Shown piece after piece: positions 9,802-20,284 of a stretch of DNA of 64,000 nucleotides. The position numbers and the translations under genes were made by a program. Within the stretch, counting starts at the first letter, position 1; each line of letters starts with the position of its first letter. This DNA is from Cyclaneusma minus (Eukaryota > Ascomycota > Leotiomycetes > Marthamycetales > Marthamycetaceae): NCBI GenBank assembly GCA_037179335.1, contig JAKZHN010000013.1:806001-870000 (forward strand), in the 5' to 3' direction. The notes beneath the pieces were generated by a model. It worked only from the letters and a program-made list of their open reading frames with translations. It was not told the DNA's origin and did not search any database.

Positions 9802-11036
9802 TTACAAAGTCTCGGAAACACTATTAACCCTCGGCGTAACAACCTTCCCCTTCACAACCCTCGGCCACTGATCCTCATCCCCCCCCGGCCACATAATCTT
9901 CCCCCTCCAAACCGCCACCCCATGATTCCCCAACACAAACGCCCAAGTCGCCACCAACGCAATCGTCATCGCCGTCGCCACCCACAAAATCGCCTCACTC
10001 TGCAACGCCATTCCAATCTCCGTCGTCGCAATCGTAAAGCCCGTATTCGGAAACACCATCGCCCACCAAATCAGATGAAACTCCATGTCTCGAAACTTCA
10101 CAACTACGGACACGAGCGCCACGGCGAAGAACCATAATGCCAAAGTCCAGACGAAGATGGACATGCTGAGGGCGAGGAATTTGAAGAAGCGGATGGCGTC
10201 GACGGCGCTGTCGCCTTCCCAGAAGGTGATGGAGGGGCTGAGGGCGTCGTGGAGGTTGTTGGCGAGACGGATGAGGGTTAGTGAGGTGAATGCAGGGGGC
10301 CGACGGAGATGAACATGCCGGGGCTCATGTCTGGATTTGGGAGTCCTTGGGAAACGAGACGTTGGATCCAGATGGTGAACATGAGGATGGAGACGAAGAA
10401 GCCGAGACCTTGCATTGTCAAGCCGGCTATTGCGATATCTAGGACTTTGTCTCGAGGTTGTGTCTTGGTGATGACGCCGGCGATCATGCCGCTGAGTGTA
10501 GCGGGGAGGATGGGAAAGATCCAGCCGGGTGTAATGTCTTGGGTTGTTAGGTTTGCGCCGGTGAAGATTTAGTAGTATTGGATGATAGCGAGCAGGAACG
10601 AGAGGGCTGTGTAGATCCAGAAAAGCATGCGGATGCTGGTCAGTAGCTATGGTCCGCAGTATGCCACACCGTAGGCACTGGTATTGGCTATGACGACGGC
10701 GAGGGAGAGCCAGAATGTTGGGAACAGAAGTGATTCGGAGGTGTTTCTCAGAGAAGCGCTCAAGGTACCGGGAAAGAGTACGAAGCGGATAATGATGCCG
10801 ATTGTGATTAAGATGAAGCAGACAAGATCAAAGAGAAAGACGATTTCGCCGATGGTGTCGAGTCCTTTGAATCGGTGAGGTGTCACTTTGAAAACCAGTG
10901 CGAGGCCGCCTGTCGCTGTTGTGAAAGCATACCATGCCCAAGTCATATAATGGAGGCGTTCTTTCAAGCTGACCTGTTCTTGAAAAGTGACACTGGATCT
11001 TCGCCGTTGATGCTCGACATCATCGCTCTGTGCCAT
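9802..11036 (-). pseudogene. Malate/C4-dicarboxylate transporter (TDT/SLAC1 family), broken
   Basis: Reading from ATG 11036 (MAQSDDVEH) the protein matches the tellurite-resistance/dicarboxylate transporter family that includes Mae1: TWAWYAFTTATGGLALVF, TPHRFKGLDTIGEIVFLFDL, LRNTSESLLFPTFWLSLA, GWIFPILPATLSG, GMFISVGPP and a hydrophobic C-terminal half. The whole coding stretch would give about 410 residues, the usual family length. It carries three lesions: a TAG at 10648-10650 where the family normally has Trp (CCA-TGG to CCA-TAG), a TAA about 27 codons later, and a one-base loss in a C-run near 10297-10301 (five Cs where the frame needs six). No splice pair removes them without losing membrane helices. 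An intact gene would import malate or a related anion; Ssu1-type sulfite pumps belong to the same family and cannot be excluded. Confidence 0.85.
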
Positions 11037-11612
11037 TGCGGCGAGAGTGCTGAACTTGCACGAGATTCGGAGGTGTTTCGACACCAACTCAAACCTATAT
11101 CAAGAAAGCAGGCGTGCAACTGGTCGTCACTCATAGAAAGTCACGATAAATTCTTGTTTCATCTCACTGCGTAAACGTCAACATTAATTTCGCCAACCAC
11201 GATAGAAATGTAAATTGATACTTCGAAATCGCCAGCCACGTGCGGATCCGACTCATGGAGTCATTGATCGCAAAACCAGCTGCACTCCCCACGGCTGTAG
11301 TTCACTCGCAACATTGGTGAATAGAACAAGGAAATATCCTGCTGGTTTTGCCGCGATACAGGTACAGACTGCAGTTCCAGACTAACCGTTGGGGCCAAGC
11401 ACAATGTAAAAAGCTATTAATAAAGTACAGTGGTTGCAAGTGTACTAGATTGCGGCTTGGCATATCCAGTTCTCACATACCCCACAAAATCAAATCTGGT
11501 ATCCTAGCGCAAGATGAGAAAAAGCTTGGACTGGGACATAGGAAAACGTTGGAACATAAGTGGTCAAAACTCGCTGTGTCTCCGTCTCGGGCACAGTTCA
11601 AATCGTAATTTC
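11037..11612. other. Intergenic
   Basis: Nothing recognisable. It forms the upstream flank of the broken transporter gene and the 3' flank of the 628-codon gene. Confidence 0.5.
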
Positions 11613-13499
11613 TCAGCCCTTTCTTTTTGTGCCTCTCCGCGTTCTGCTAGAGATGGAGTTTCTAATTTCTGGTGGCTCTATGACACCAGAAGACATACCG
11701 GCGTTATTCTCCTTGGTTAGACGCCTTCCCTTCTGTCTGGTCTTCGTTTCCGTCAGGGCTTCCGCCTTCTGAGAGCGTCGAAGCGCGGACTTTGCTCTAG
11801 TGTGTCGAGTCTCTCGTGGAGCAGGCTGAGCATGATCTGCCGCCGAAGTGGTCCTGGTTTTGATCTTCTTGTTCGGCGCCGCTTGCGAAGGTTCTGGTTC
11901 GGCTTTGCGTTTCATGGTTGCGATCCTTGCACTACGCCGAAGTCCTGGCTGCGGCGGTGACAGAGGTATCTGACTCGGAGACCTTCGAGACCTTGGGCGG
12001 TCTTCCGACGGTCCAGCTGGAGGCTCTTCGGGCTCTTGCGGCGAGGCCTCATTATGCTCCTTGCCGAACCCTATGGGTCCCTCGTTGTCGAAGATTCCGC
12101 GTTCACGCGCGTCGTCAAATAATCCAGGTCCCCCATTGCCGAAGATTCTGGGTCCCCCGTTGTCGAAGAGTGGGGGTCCCCCGTTGTCGAAGAATCCGGG
12201 TCCCCCGTTGTCGAAGAGTCCGGGTCCCGCATTGCCGAAGACTCCGGGTTCTTGGGAAGGGGGTGCGTAATCTACTTTGGGAGAAGGGAGACCCAGCAGC
12301 CGCCGACGCCGCCGCTCAATCACTTCGATCGGCTCTTTTGTCTGCCCAGGAAAGTCCGGCGGGAAGTCTCCGCTCATTACATGTATCCTCCAGAAGCCTT
12401 CCGGCTCTTCGCCAGGGTACTCATGAAACTTCTCAATGGTCTCTAAAGCATCAATTTCGGAAGGGGTGAAGTCCACAGTGTCGAGCCCGCTGTTTTGTGG
12501 CCATATGTAGTCCACAGTTGATTCCCAAGGGCCAGGCCGTTGAAGCTGCGAGAGATCTTCTGGTTCCGGGGAGGCAGACTCGTGACGCCATTTCCATGAG
12601 GGAACACATTTGAATCGTATTCTATCAAACTCTGGCCTCCAGTCCCCGCGTTGCTTCCATCGTTCGATGACCTGTTCTCTAGCAGTTTCCGGCCAAAGAA
12701 AATAGCCATGCCGTTGTTCGAACTCAAGGCGGCCGTAGCGAAGCTTTTCTTCCTCAATCTCGATCTGAAAAATGAACCAAGGTCTAGTGGTAATGAAAGA
12801 CTCCGCTTGCTCAGCAGTAGCCCCTTCTTCTAGGTGAGAGTGTGGGATGACGGGGACACTCTCGCCACGACGCAGATTCTGACGCAGACGCAGGACGCGT
12901 CTCACGAGCTGGACTCGCGCGGCTTCCACGTCCGCCGCGTCGTCCTGTGGCTCCCACTTCCATCTCCATTTGCATCCCTCATCATTGGCATTCGCGTGGC
13001 GCCCGGCAAAGCCCCAATCGGGATTCCAAACGCCTAGTTTCTCCCAGCGGCGCTTGAGACAGTGGCGGACAAGGACACCGCGGCGCCGGGTTCCTGCTAG
13101 TCCGGAGAATACAGGATTGCAATAAAGGTCCTCGCAATCGTTCTCGACCTGGGCTTCAAGACGGTAGACGTCAGCGGGGGCCATTATAGATGGCATAGTC
13201 CAGGGACGAGTATTCACGTAGTCATCGACCTCCTGGTCGGTGAGCGGTTCTTTGAGGATGTCCACGAGGGGCGCTGGCAGCTCACTGATTCCTTTCGGTG
13301 TCGGTGGCATCGACGGATATTGGGGGTCCACGGGCGACACAGTGGATGAGGCATAAGGCGGGGGCTCGTCGCGGTCGAAGCGGCGGTCGAGGTAACGATC
13401 GAGATAATCTTCGTTTGCAGCAAGCACTTCCAGATGAGGGATGACTCCGTGTCGAAAAGCATTGCGAAGCGCAGCAGGACCAAAGAGGGCTTCACGCAT
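11613..13499 (-). CDS. Basic, repeat-containing protein of unknown function (628 aa)
   Basis: Single exon from ATG 13499. Residues 1-340 contain two related Trp-rich modules (TRPWTMPSI...WEKLGVWNPDWGF...CKWRWKWEPQ and TRPWFIFQI...WKQRGDWRPEFD...SWKWRHE), suggesting an old internal duplication. I have the impression of similar uncharacterised proteins in filamentous ascomycetes. Residues about 425-480 are a tandem repeat of eight residues, consensus G-P-G-L-F-D-N-G, in five to six copies. The C-terminal 150 residues are Pro/Ser-rich and strongly basic (SRRSPSQ, MKRKAEPEP, NKKIKTR, TRRGTKRKG), predicting a disordered, nuclear tail. The 8-residue repeat is an in-frame 24-bp minisatellite (12100-12250). 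No catalytic signature is seen. A chromatin-associated role would be a guess. Confidence 0.85.
   Translation of the reverse strand: MREALFGPAALRNAFRHGVIPHLEVLAANEDYLDRYLDRRFDRDEPPPYASSTVSPVDPQYPSMPPTPKGISELPAPLVDILKEPLTDQEVDDYVNTRPWTMPSIMAPADVYRLEAQVENDCEDLYCNPVFSGLAGTRRRGVLVRHCLKRRWEKLGVWNPDWGFAGRHANANDEGCKWRWKWEPQDDAADVEAARVQLVRRVLRLRQNLRRGESVPVIPHSHLEEGATAEQAESFITTRPWFIFQIEIEEEKLRYGRLEFEQRHGYFLWPETAREQVIERWKQRGDWRPEFDRIRFKCVPSWKWRHESASPEPEDLSQLQRPGPWESTVDYIWPQNSGLDTVDFTPSEIDALETIEKFHEYPGEEPEGFWRIHVMSGDFPPDFPGQTKEPIEVIERRRRRLLGLPSPKVDYAPPSQEPGVFGNAGPGLFDNGGPGFFDNGGPPLFDNGGPRIFGNGGPGLFDDARERGIFDNEGPIGFGKEHNEASPQEPEEPPAGPSEDRPRSRRSPSQIPLSPPQPGLRRSARIATMKRKAEPEPSQAAPNKKIKTRTTSAADHAQPAPRETRHTRAKSALRRSQKAEALTETKTRQKGRRLTKENNAGMSSGVIEPPEIRNSISSRTRRGTKRKG
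12100..12250 (-). repeat. Coding 24-bp minisatellite
   Basis: Five to six consecutive copies of a 24-bp unit related to GGACCCCCGTTGTCGAAGAG (plus-strand view) encode the GPGLFDNG-type octapeptide repeat. Units differ at one to four bases, often synonymously. Confidence 0.8.
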
Positions 13500-14206
13500 G
13501 GCTGGCGAAATTGTTGCAGGATGACAGGGAGCTGTACACAGTTGGATTCAAGTTGACGAGGGAAAGTAGGCCAGGTCACGAAGCGCGAAAGGAAAATTCG
13601 GAGCTCTGGCTGAAGATCTACTCTGGTACTTCAGTGGAATCAGTGCAGTCTGTGTTGGTCCAACAAATCTCTGTGCACACCTGAGGCTCTCGATGGGCGT
13701 TTTCATTCCCTATGTTGCGAGTGGTGGGATATTGACGGGCTGCTCGGGCCAACTATCCCCGAGTCGCCCGAATCCCGTGCGGTCATAATATTACTAATCA
13801 CGCCAACATACACATGCAGTATTCTTCTCCCAGACGCAATGCATCTCTGACTGCCGCACACCCGCCCTCCCTCCCTCCCGTGCCGCTGAATCCGCCATCC
13901 ACATAGCCCACTCAGGCTGCCGGGCACCGGCCGTATGGCTCCATTTGGCCGTGCTGGCCGTGCTGGCCGCGCTGGCGATGATGTGGCGGCTGCAGTTGAC
14001 TCGCCTTTTCTATCAACAATCGATATATGGCTGCCTAATCACAGGGAGGTGTAAGTAACAAGTTCAGTCTCTCAGGGACTTCGCAGTCTTCATATAAGCT
14101 GCCAGGGAAACGGAAATTTCCTTATTTTTCACATTACGCTTCATGTACATACCCACTCTTTACTCTCTGCTACCTGCTGTACCTTACCTACCCACTATCT
14201 TCCATC
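13500..14206. other. Intergenic between divergent genes
   Basis: Shared upstream region of the 628-codon gene (minus) and the kinase gene (plus). Contains a small GGCCGTGCT-type repeat near 13945-13975. No other element could be supported. Confidence 0.5.
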
Positions 14207-16157
14207 ATGCACAGGTACAGGACCCCTCACAAGCAAACATTCTTCCACCTCATCCCCAAGAATAAGGTCGCCAGAGATACTCTCAATCACTCCAGCAATG
14301 AAAGCTATGTGTCAACTGCGGCCGGCGACTTTGATCTTGGCCTTGAAGTCGGCTTTCATGTTCCTCCCATGCCTTATGGCCAAGTCATCACCAGACTTGG
14401 AAAAGCGACCGACTTGGTACTTTGCGAAGATACAAAGGAAGCCCCCATGTCTGACATCCACGCCCACTTTGAGATGAATAATGCCACACACCACGTTCTC
14501 TTGAATGTCAGATCAACGCATTACCACTCGGTCAGCTTCAAGGAGCACACGCTGGCCGATACCAGCGGCGAGGACACAGAATCGAGACATCAGCTCATCA
14601 CAGGTAGCGGTGTTATTCTCTACGGATGTCAGTACGATATCACCATTGCATCTTATAAGTTTCTCTTGCGCTGGCTGGCCAATGAACCAGAGGAGTCGAA
14701 AAGGCTCGCCGTTGAAAATCTCCGGGAGTCCTGGGCCAAGACGGTAAGAATGAGCCCACGCTATCGCCCCGATGAGGCTTCTATGTCGGGACCGCGCTCG
14801 TGGACTGTCACCAGGCTGCATACGCTGAAGAGCCTTGCTATCAGAGATACGGGTTATGAGCATCTTCGCAAACTCATTGGTGAGGGAGCATTTGGTGCAG
14901 TCTACAAAGCGATGGACAGGGTTTCTAGCAATGATTTTGCTATCAAGGTGGTCGATCTGCGCCGCTACGCCAGTCTCGAGTTCGCTCGAGCTAGAATACA
15001 GAGGGAAGTCGCCGTTATGAAATCATTAGAACACGTGAGTTGGTTTTCCCTAACATATGCATTTTGTTCTTCAAGTGCTTTATCTAAACTCGATTTAGGA
15101 CCATATCATCCAATATTTGGGTGATCAATACTTCGGAACTCTAAAGCCCGAGATTTTCATGCCTCTTTGCGCGGGGAATTTGGCCACGCTATCATCATCC
15201 CTACCACCTCCTCTTACGCGTCAAGGCCTTTCCAATATGGTCCTGAAACAGATGCTTAGCGCTCTCGATTTCCTGACACTCAAAAACCTGATTCATCGGG
15301 ATATAAAGCCCGAGAACATTCTCTACGACTCCCTGGAGGGGCCTGGTGAATACCGGTTTCAGCTGGCTGATTTTGGTCTTGCCACCTAGTCTGATCGAAA
15401 TGCCATTACGATATGTGGCACACTATACTATCAGGCTCCCGAGGTTTATGGATTGCCCAAGTTTCCCGCCCACCAGAGTACAGCAGTGGACATATGGTCA
15501 CTCTTTGCGACCATGGTGGCTGTTGACTCGAACTTTTGCGAATTCCCTCCTACCACTGACAACTACCAAAACATCCTGGCTATGTTCAATGCCACGGATT
15601 TTCCCAAGATCGACATAGAGTTTGCCATACGTATACTCAAAGCTAAAGCATCGCAAGCCCGTCAACTCGAGCAAATGGTCGAATTGGATCCCAAGAAGCG
15701 GCCATCGGCTGCACAGCTACTTATCGCACTATACAACGGCGAGGGGCTAGCGACGAAAAAGTCGCCTACAAAGCCTGAGTCCAACGATCTAGCATCAGTT
15801 GCAGGGCCGAGCAATCGTACACAACGGGGGAGAGACAAAGCTCCCCAGCGGCCATTATCACCAACCGACAACGGGTTGATCGTGTATCCGGCCGATAGAA
15901 TGGACATCGATCCACCAAGTCCTGTCTACCCCTTGACCCCTGATAAAATGGACATCGATTCACCAAGCTCTGTTCCTCTCTTTGCCCACAGGCAACAAAA
16001 CACCCCTGGCAGATCACTACGGTCCAGCCGCAGGTCATCGGAGCGCGCCCGGATCGCATGGCCAAAACACCCACCGGTAAGGCTGAAGCTCCTGCCCGCA
16101 AGCCCGATCTTGCTGGCAAACGGGAAGGGCAAGCACGGAACCGCAGATAGGGCCTGA
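14207..16157 (+). pseudogene. Ser/Thr protein kinase with a premature stop in the activation segment
   Basis: Exon 1 is 14207-15034, a 64-bp intron (15035-15098, GTGAGT...TTTAG) follows, and exon 2 starts with DHIIQYLGD. The N-terminal 200 residues are not catalytic and look like the divergent FHA-like leader of some fungal kinases (weak). The kinase domain shows the Gly loop LIGEGAFGAVYKA, the lysine in AIKVV, IHRDIKPENILY and DFGLA. Directly after DFGLAT is a TAG (15387-15389), then the same frame continues with CGTLYYQAPEVYG (the APE motif), VDIWSLFATMV and a 200-residue Ser/Pro-rich tail to a stop at 16157. CAG to TAG would be a single C-to-T change. Everything else is intact, so the loss is recent, a readthrough case, or an assembly error. 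An intron ending at that TAG would delete DFG. Confidence 0.8.
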
Positions 16158-16645
16158 TTTGGAAAAGCCCCTAGCTCTTGAAGCAATGGAAGGCAAAGAT
16201 CGCCAACTTTGGTATCAAGGAGGAATTGATAGCAGATAGAAACGGCCCTAGGTGAATTGCGGATGGGTAGGACTTCGTACTTCCAATATCACGGTCTCAG
16301 CGCGATTTTTTTGTTAAGCCAGTTATATCACTTTCAGCCCTGAATCCGGTTAAACGGATTGGCGGATCGGGTTGGGTCAACTCGGCCCAGGTCGAACCGT
16401 TGCCTGCCTGACCTATAGTGGGACGACAAAAATCCGACCCCCCCCTCCTGGTTCCTGAATGCAACGTCTTCATCTTCAAGAATATTCTTAATCTTCCTCT
16501 TATCGCATCATCGCATACCTAACTATTGGACTTGGCGCTCGCCTCGTTTCAAAGCGTGGCCAATAAGACTGACTATGTCCCGGTAGTTGTTCGCTAACAT
16601 TCTTCCGGTGTCTGCTTTGATTACAGCTCAGCAACACACAGCCTG
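16158..16645. other. Intergenic
   Basis: No gene or repeat recognised between the kinase relic and the LRR-like gene. Confidence 0.5.
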
Positions 16646-17728
16646 ATGTCTCTTCTCCTGGATGAGTGTTTTTTGAGGAGACAAGGGGGAGATGATTCGG
16701 GCAGTCTCGAGGGTACCATCGGGTCCTGCATCCGCCGAATCACTCTTGCTACGGACCCGGCATGTATTCAAAGTCTTCACCAAGTCGACACTTCGGATGA
16801 ATTCGATGCGCTTGAGAGCGATGAACGAGACAGGCGCCTGCGCGAAGCCTCATGGGCCTTTTCACTATACCTGGAGCGAATCGAGTCTATTATATCGAAC
16901 CCTGCCACGCTTCCGCATCTTCAGCAATTCGATTGGATTGACAAGGTGCCTGTTCCCAGATCCCTTTCCAACAGTCTCGCGGCTCTGAACATCCAATATT
17001 TGAGAATTCCTCAAGCGCCTCTTGAGGAAGAAGTGGAAAATGTCCAACCTGTTGCCTTTGACAAGTGGGATTTGCGCACCCTCCATGGACTTGATAAATA
17101 TACCAAGGAGAACGCGGCGTCGAATTTAGGTACAGGCTTACTTCGCAGTTGCTCGCACAGCCTCGAAACATTGGAATGGTGCACACATCGCCGAAATCTC
17201 ACCTTTGGATCCGGCCCGACTAAAGTTACCCGATCCCAGAAGCTCAGAAGACTTCGGCTCCTATATACTCCATTTAGTGACATGGCCACCGTTGATAGTC
17301 TGCTGTCATCAAATCTCACATGCTTGGATTTGAGGGGTGCTCACGACAGCCTAGTTTTCACCGCACTGAAAAGTTGCGGTCGGATGCCATGTCTTACTAC
17401 ACTAGGCCTTCAAGTGGAAAAAGAGGCAGTTGAGCCCTGCCTTCGATTCCTGAGAGCAAACACCCAGGTCTCTAAGCTCCACCTTGCTTCCACCGACTTG
17501 GCACCAATCAACAAGATTCTCCCTGTCCTCGCATCGTCTTACAATATGCTGAGGTCGCTCCGTTTCAACTCGATTCTCGATGGGAATCCAATCGAAACAC
17601 TCACAAATGTTTCCAGACTCGTCACGATCGAGCAGCTTTGTATTGGCATGTTGAGCCGGCCTTGTCTGGAGCGCCCTAAATTCAAGATTGTACTAGAGAG
17701 AGATTCAAGAAACTGCCCTTGGATTTGA
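16646..17728 (+). CDS. LRR/F-box-like protein without recognisable F-box (360 aa), possibly 3'-truncated
   Basis: Frame from ATG 16646 to TGA 17728. The C-terminal two thirds show irregular leucine-rich spacing (LRRLRLLYTPFSD, LTCLDLRG, LTTLGLQ, VSKLHLASTDL, LRSLRFNSIL) like the large fungal families of F-box/LRR-type proteins of unknown role. No F-box is evident at the N-terminus. Just before the stop, a shift of frame opens a continuation (RFKKLPLDL... then NRYSRWKIENGHMKR and on to 17943) that resembles the Trp-containing tail I would expect in this family, so a frameshift may have shortened the protein. That expectation comes from memory and is the weakest part of this call. Confidence 0.6.
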   Translation: MSLLLDECFLRRQGGDDSGSLEGTIGSCIRRITLATDPACIQSLHQVDTSDEFDALESDERDRRLREASWAFSLYLERIESIISNPATLPHLQQFDWIDKVPVPRSLSNSLAALNIQYLRIPQAPLEEEVENVQPVAFDKWDLRTLHGLDKYTKENAASNLGTGLLRSCSHSLETLEWCTHRRNLTFGSGPTKVTRSQKLRRLRLLYTPFSDMATVDSLLSSNLTCLDLRGAHDSLVFTALKSCGRMPCLTTLGLQVEKEAVEPCLRFLRANTQVSKLHLASTDLAPINKILPVLASSYNMLRSLRFNSILDGNPIETLTNVSRLVTIEQLCIGMLSRPCLERPKFKIVLERDSRNCPWI

Positions 17729-18508
17729 CGTCAAAGGTTTGCAAAAGTCAAAACTCGAGCGATGCAAATCAGAGGATGCGGATAATGGATTTACCAGTCA
17801 GGAAAGAAACGAATCGATACTCTAGGTGGAAAATCGAAAATGGACATATGAAAAGAAGCTCGGAGAAAGATGGCATCAAGCATCTTATACTTCAGGGAGC
17901 TTCAGGCCCTAGAGTCTGGATTCTGGAAGAGGTTCGCTCTTGAATCTTTACTCCGAGTCCAAGAGTAAGACGGGATGAAGTAGTGAAGACAACTGACAAA
18001 GCAGAAGACTAAATTTCGAGAAGTCCCCGGAGTAGGAACTTCTGGACGACTCCTTCCTTACCTGACCCTCTGGGTTTGTCGACGAACACGACGGAGAGGT
18101 GTAAAAGGGAAGCCGGGCAAGAGAAAAAGTCTCGGGCTCGGACAATAATTAGGCCGATCTCAATGCTTTAGTCTCGTCCCACGTGAGAGGACCCACTTTC
18201 CCCACGTGGTGATGCTTAAATGGACGGATGCATAAGGCTAATCTGGAATGCCCCAGGAACGGGCCTTCCCGGGATCTGCCGCAATCGGGGTGGGAAATGA
18301 CAACCGCGAAAGCGGACCCTTTCTTATGGCCTCAAGCACTCTAACTTAACGCCTGCTGACGCAGCAACCAACTGGTCAGAAACATTCACTCCTCCGAGAC
18401 TCTTGCACTCTCTTCTTTGTTCTCAGCACACTCTCGACCATGTCACGATAACATCAACTGTGCACCGAGTTATTAGACTTAGATATTCGCTACCCCGCAT
18501 CGTTCAAA
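17729..18508. other. Intergenic; decayed LRR tail and Mpv17 promoter
   Basis: 17729-17943 may be the out-of-frame tail of the preceding gene. The rest is the upstream region of the Mpv17-type gene and contains a pair of CACGTG sites at 18180-18208. Confidence 0.5.
18180..18208. promoter_or_regulatory. Paired CACGTG E-boxes upstream of the Mpv17-type gene
   Basis: CACGTG occurs at 18180-18185 and 18203-18208 with 17 bp between, about 300 bp upstream of ATG 18509. Both are bHLH-type (Cbf1/Usf-like) sites. Confidence 0.5.
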
Positions 18509-19435
18509 ATGCCCGTCTCCGGCCTCAGAATCGCAAGTCGCTCGGCCTTGCGCCGCTCCCACCCCTTCCAGCCTCAACAGCAGAACAAGATCGCAAGGCG
18601 CCAGACCAGCTCGAATTCGAACCCGAATCCATCGTCGAAGCCCTGTTCTTCTGCCACAAACGCCCGCTCCTCCACAGCCACCACAGCAGTCCCCGTACCC
18701 GCAACCATCCCCCCTCAACAACTCTCCATCTGGCACCGCCTCGGCCCCCTCACCACAGGTGTAAAAGCCTTCGGCCGCGCACACCAAAAACGCCCCTATC
18801 TCACGCAATTCATCGGCTCCCTCGTAATCTACTTCGTCGGCGACCTCAGCGCCCAAAGCATCTCACATACCGACTACGATCCGCACCGCACTCTCCGCGC
18901 CCTCTGCATCGGTGCCGGCAGCAGCATTCCCGCCTACCGCTGGTTTCTCTTCCTCTCGCGCAACTTCAACTATGCCTCCAAAACACTCTCTTTGACGACG
19001 AAAGTCGTGATCAACCAAACTTTCTTTACGCCGGTTTTCAATACATATTTCTTTGGTATGCAGAGTTTGTTGGCGGGCGACGGGTTGGAGGCGGCGTGGG
19101 AGAGGGTGAAGAAGACGGTGCCGATCAGCGTGGTGAATAGTCTGAAGCTGTGGCCGGCGGTGACGGCGTTTAATTTTGCGTTTTTGGGGGAGCAGTATAG
19201 GAGTATTTTTTCGGGGGTCGTGGCTATTGGGTGGCAGACTTATTTGAGCTATTTGAATCGTGTGGCTGAGGTGGAGGTTGCTGAGGAGGTGATCACGCAT
19301 AAGGTGGTTGCGGATAAGCCGATTGCCGAGAAGGTGCAGGCGGAGAAGAGAGTTGCCGACAAGAGGGCTGCGGAGAAGAGGGTCGGTTCAGACGACAAGA
19401 TGGTGAATCGAGTGCAAGAGCTGGCGAAAGCCTGA
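18509..19435 (+). CDS. Mpv17/PMP22-family membrane protein (308 aa)
   Basis: Single exon from ATG 18509. The family core lies at about residues 85-255: KRPYLTQFIGSLVIYFVGDL, DPHRTLRALCIGAG, YRWFLFLSR, INQTFFTPVF and the C-terminal signature WPAVTAFNFAFLGEQYR...WQTYLSYLNR. Four hydrophobic segments fit the four-helix topology. The first 65 residues are Ser/Arg-rich (LRIASRSALRRSH), compatible with mitochondrial import as in yeast Sym1; a peroxisomal location is also known in the family. An Ala/Glu/Lys-rich tail with repeats of the type A-E-K-R-V-A-D-K extends the C-terminus beyond the usual family length. Two CACGTG sites lie 300 bp upstream. Confidence 0.93.
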   Translation: MPVSGLRIASRSALRRSHPFQPQQQNKIARRQTSSNSNPNPSSKPCSSATNARSSTATTAVPVPATIPPQQLSIWHRLGPLTTGVKAFGRAHQKRPYLTQFIGSLVIYFVGDLSAQSISHTDYDPHRTLRALCIGAGSSIPAYRWFLFLSRNFNYASKTLSLTTKVVINQTFFTPVFNTYFFGMQSLLAGDGLEAAWERVKKTVPISVVNSLKLWPAVTAFNFAFLGEQYRSIFSGVVAIGWQTYLSYLNRVAEVEVAEEVITHKVVADKPIAEKVQAEKRVADKRAAEKRVGSDDKMVNRVQELAKA

Positions 19436-19592
19436 GGGAAATGAACATATGGACAGCGAAGGGTTTGCACAAACGCATGAACGGATGCACATTTCTTTTG
19501 TTACTTCGACGGATAGACTTGATACCTGGCTTTGGGGTCACTCTTACAATTCGGGAGAGATGGCTCGGCGTTCTGGGATACAGGATACAGCA

Positions 19593-20140
19593 TTATAGAC
19601 GGTAGGACCGGGACCGAATACCACCATATACATTTACAGCGAAGCTAGAGAAAGGCAGCTGAAACATAGATCCAGAACTGGCGTTCCCTGCCTCGAGAGT
19701 GATGTGATCCTCTTGGTCGATATGTCGGCATATGGTAATACTTTTATGTGCAGTGGTTACCAAAACCTCCAGAAGCACTCCAGTCCGCACGTCATCAATT
19801 GTGTTTCTCAAAAAGGCGACAATGTGACAGAGCTGCTCTTCCCAGTCGCCAAGCGTCGTCTCGAAGTCTGATACGCCGTCCAAAATGCAGGATATCGTCG
19901 TATACGCCGGAAACGCATCAATCAGCCCTCGGAAAAGCTCAAAAAGTTCGAACAATCCAAGTTGGCAGATATCATCTCGGAGAGCTCCAGAGACGTAAAT
20001 CCGCTGTTGTTCAAATTCAAGCATAAGCTGGACAATGAAGCTCTCCATCATTCCCCTCGGACCGCTTTGTGGATCGCCTGGATGCGAATGTAGTCCGCAG
20101 AAATGATAGAGCAAAGGTTTTGGGAAGTCGAAAGTGTGAC
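19593..20140 (-). pseudogene. NACHT-type NTPase fragment
   Basis: A minus-strand frame (first ATG-like context near 20114, open from about 20140) reads FDFPKPLLYHFCGLHSHPGD, SGPRGMMESFIVQLM, LFELFRGLIDAFP and a Walker-B-like ISCILDGVSDFE. This matches the middle of the P-loop STAND-type domain I associate with fungal NACHT proteins. The Walker A loop and everything N-terminal are missing, and after about 175 residues the frame ends without a repeat domain. I read it as a truncated remnant. Confidence 0.55.
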
Positions 20141-20284
20141 TTGAAGCACTTCATTAATCGCTTCACCGAAGACGAACCAGTACATACATACCATCGACGT
20201 TCTTATCACTAACGTAGAATTTAGCGATGAATTGGTGAACGAAAGGAAGGAGAGGCATCTACATTGGGGAGGGGCGGGGGGGCC

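Noticed and set aside
15347..15389. Intron GTGAAT...CCTAG that would remove the kinase stop
   Set aside because: It would delete the DFG motif and is only about 43 bp; a nonsense change is simpler.
18403..19140. 245-codon frame overlapping the Mpv17-type gene
   Set aside because: Arg/Pro/His-rich shadow translation in another frame; the Mpv17 frame carries the family signature.
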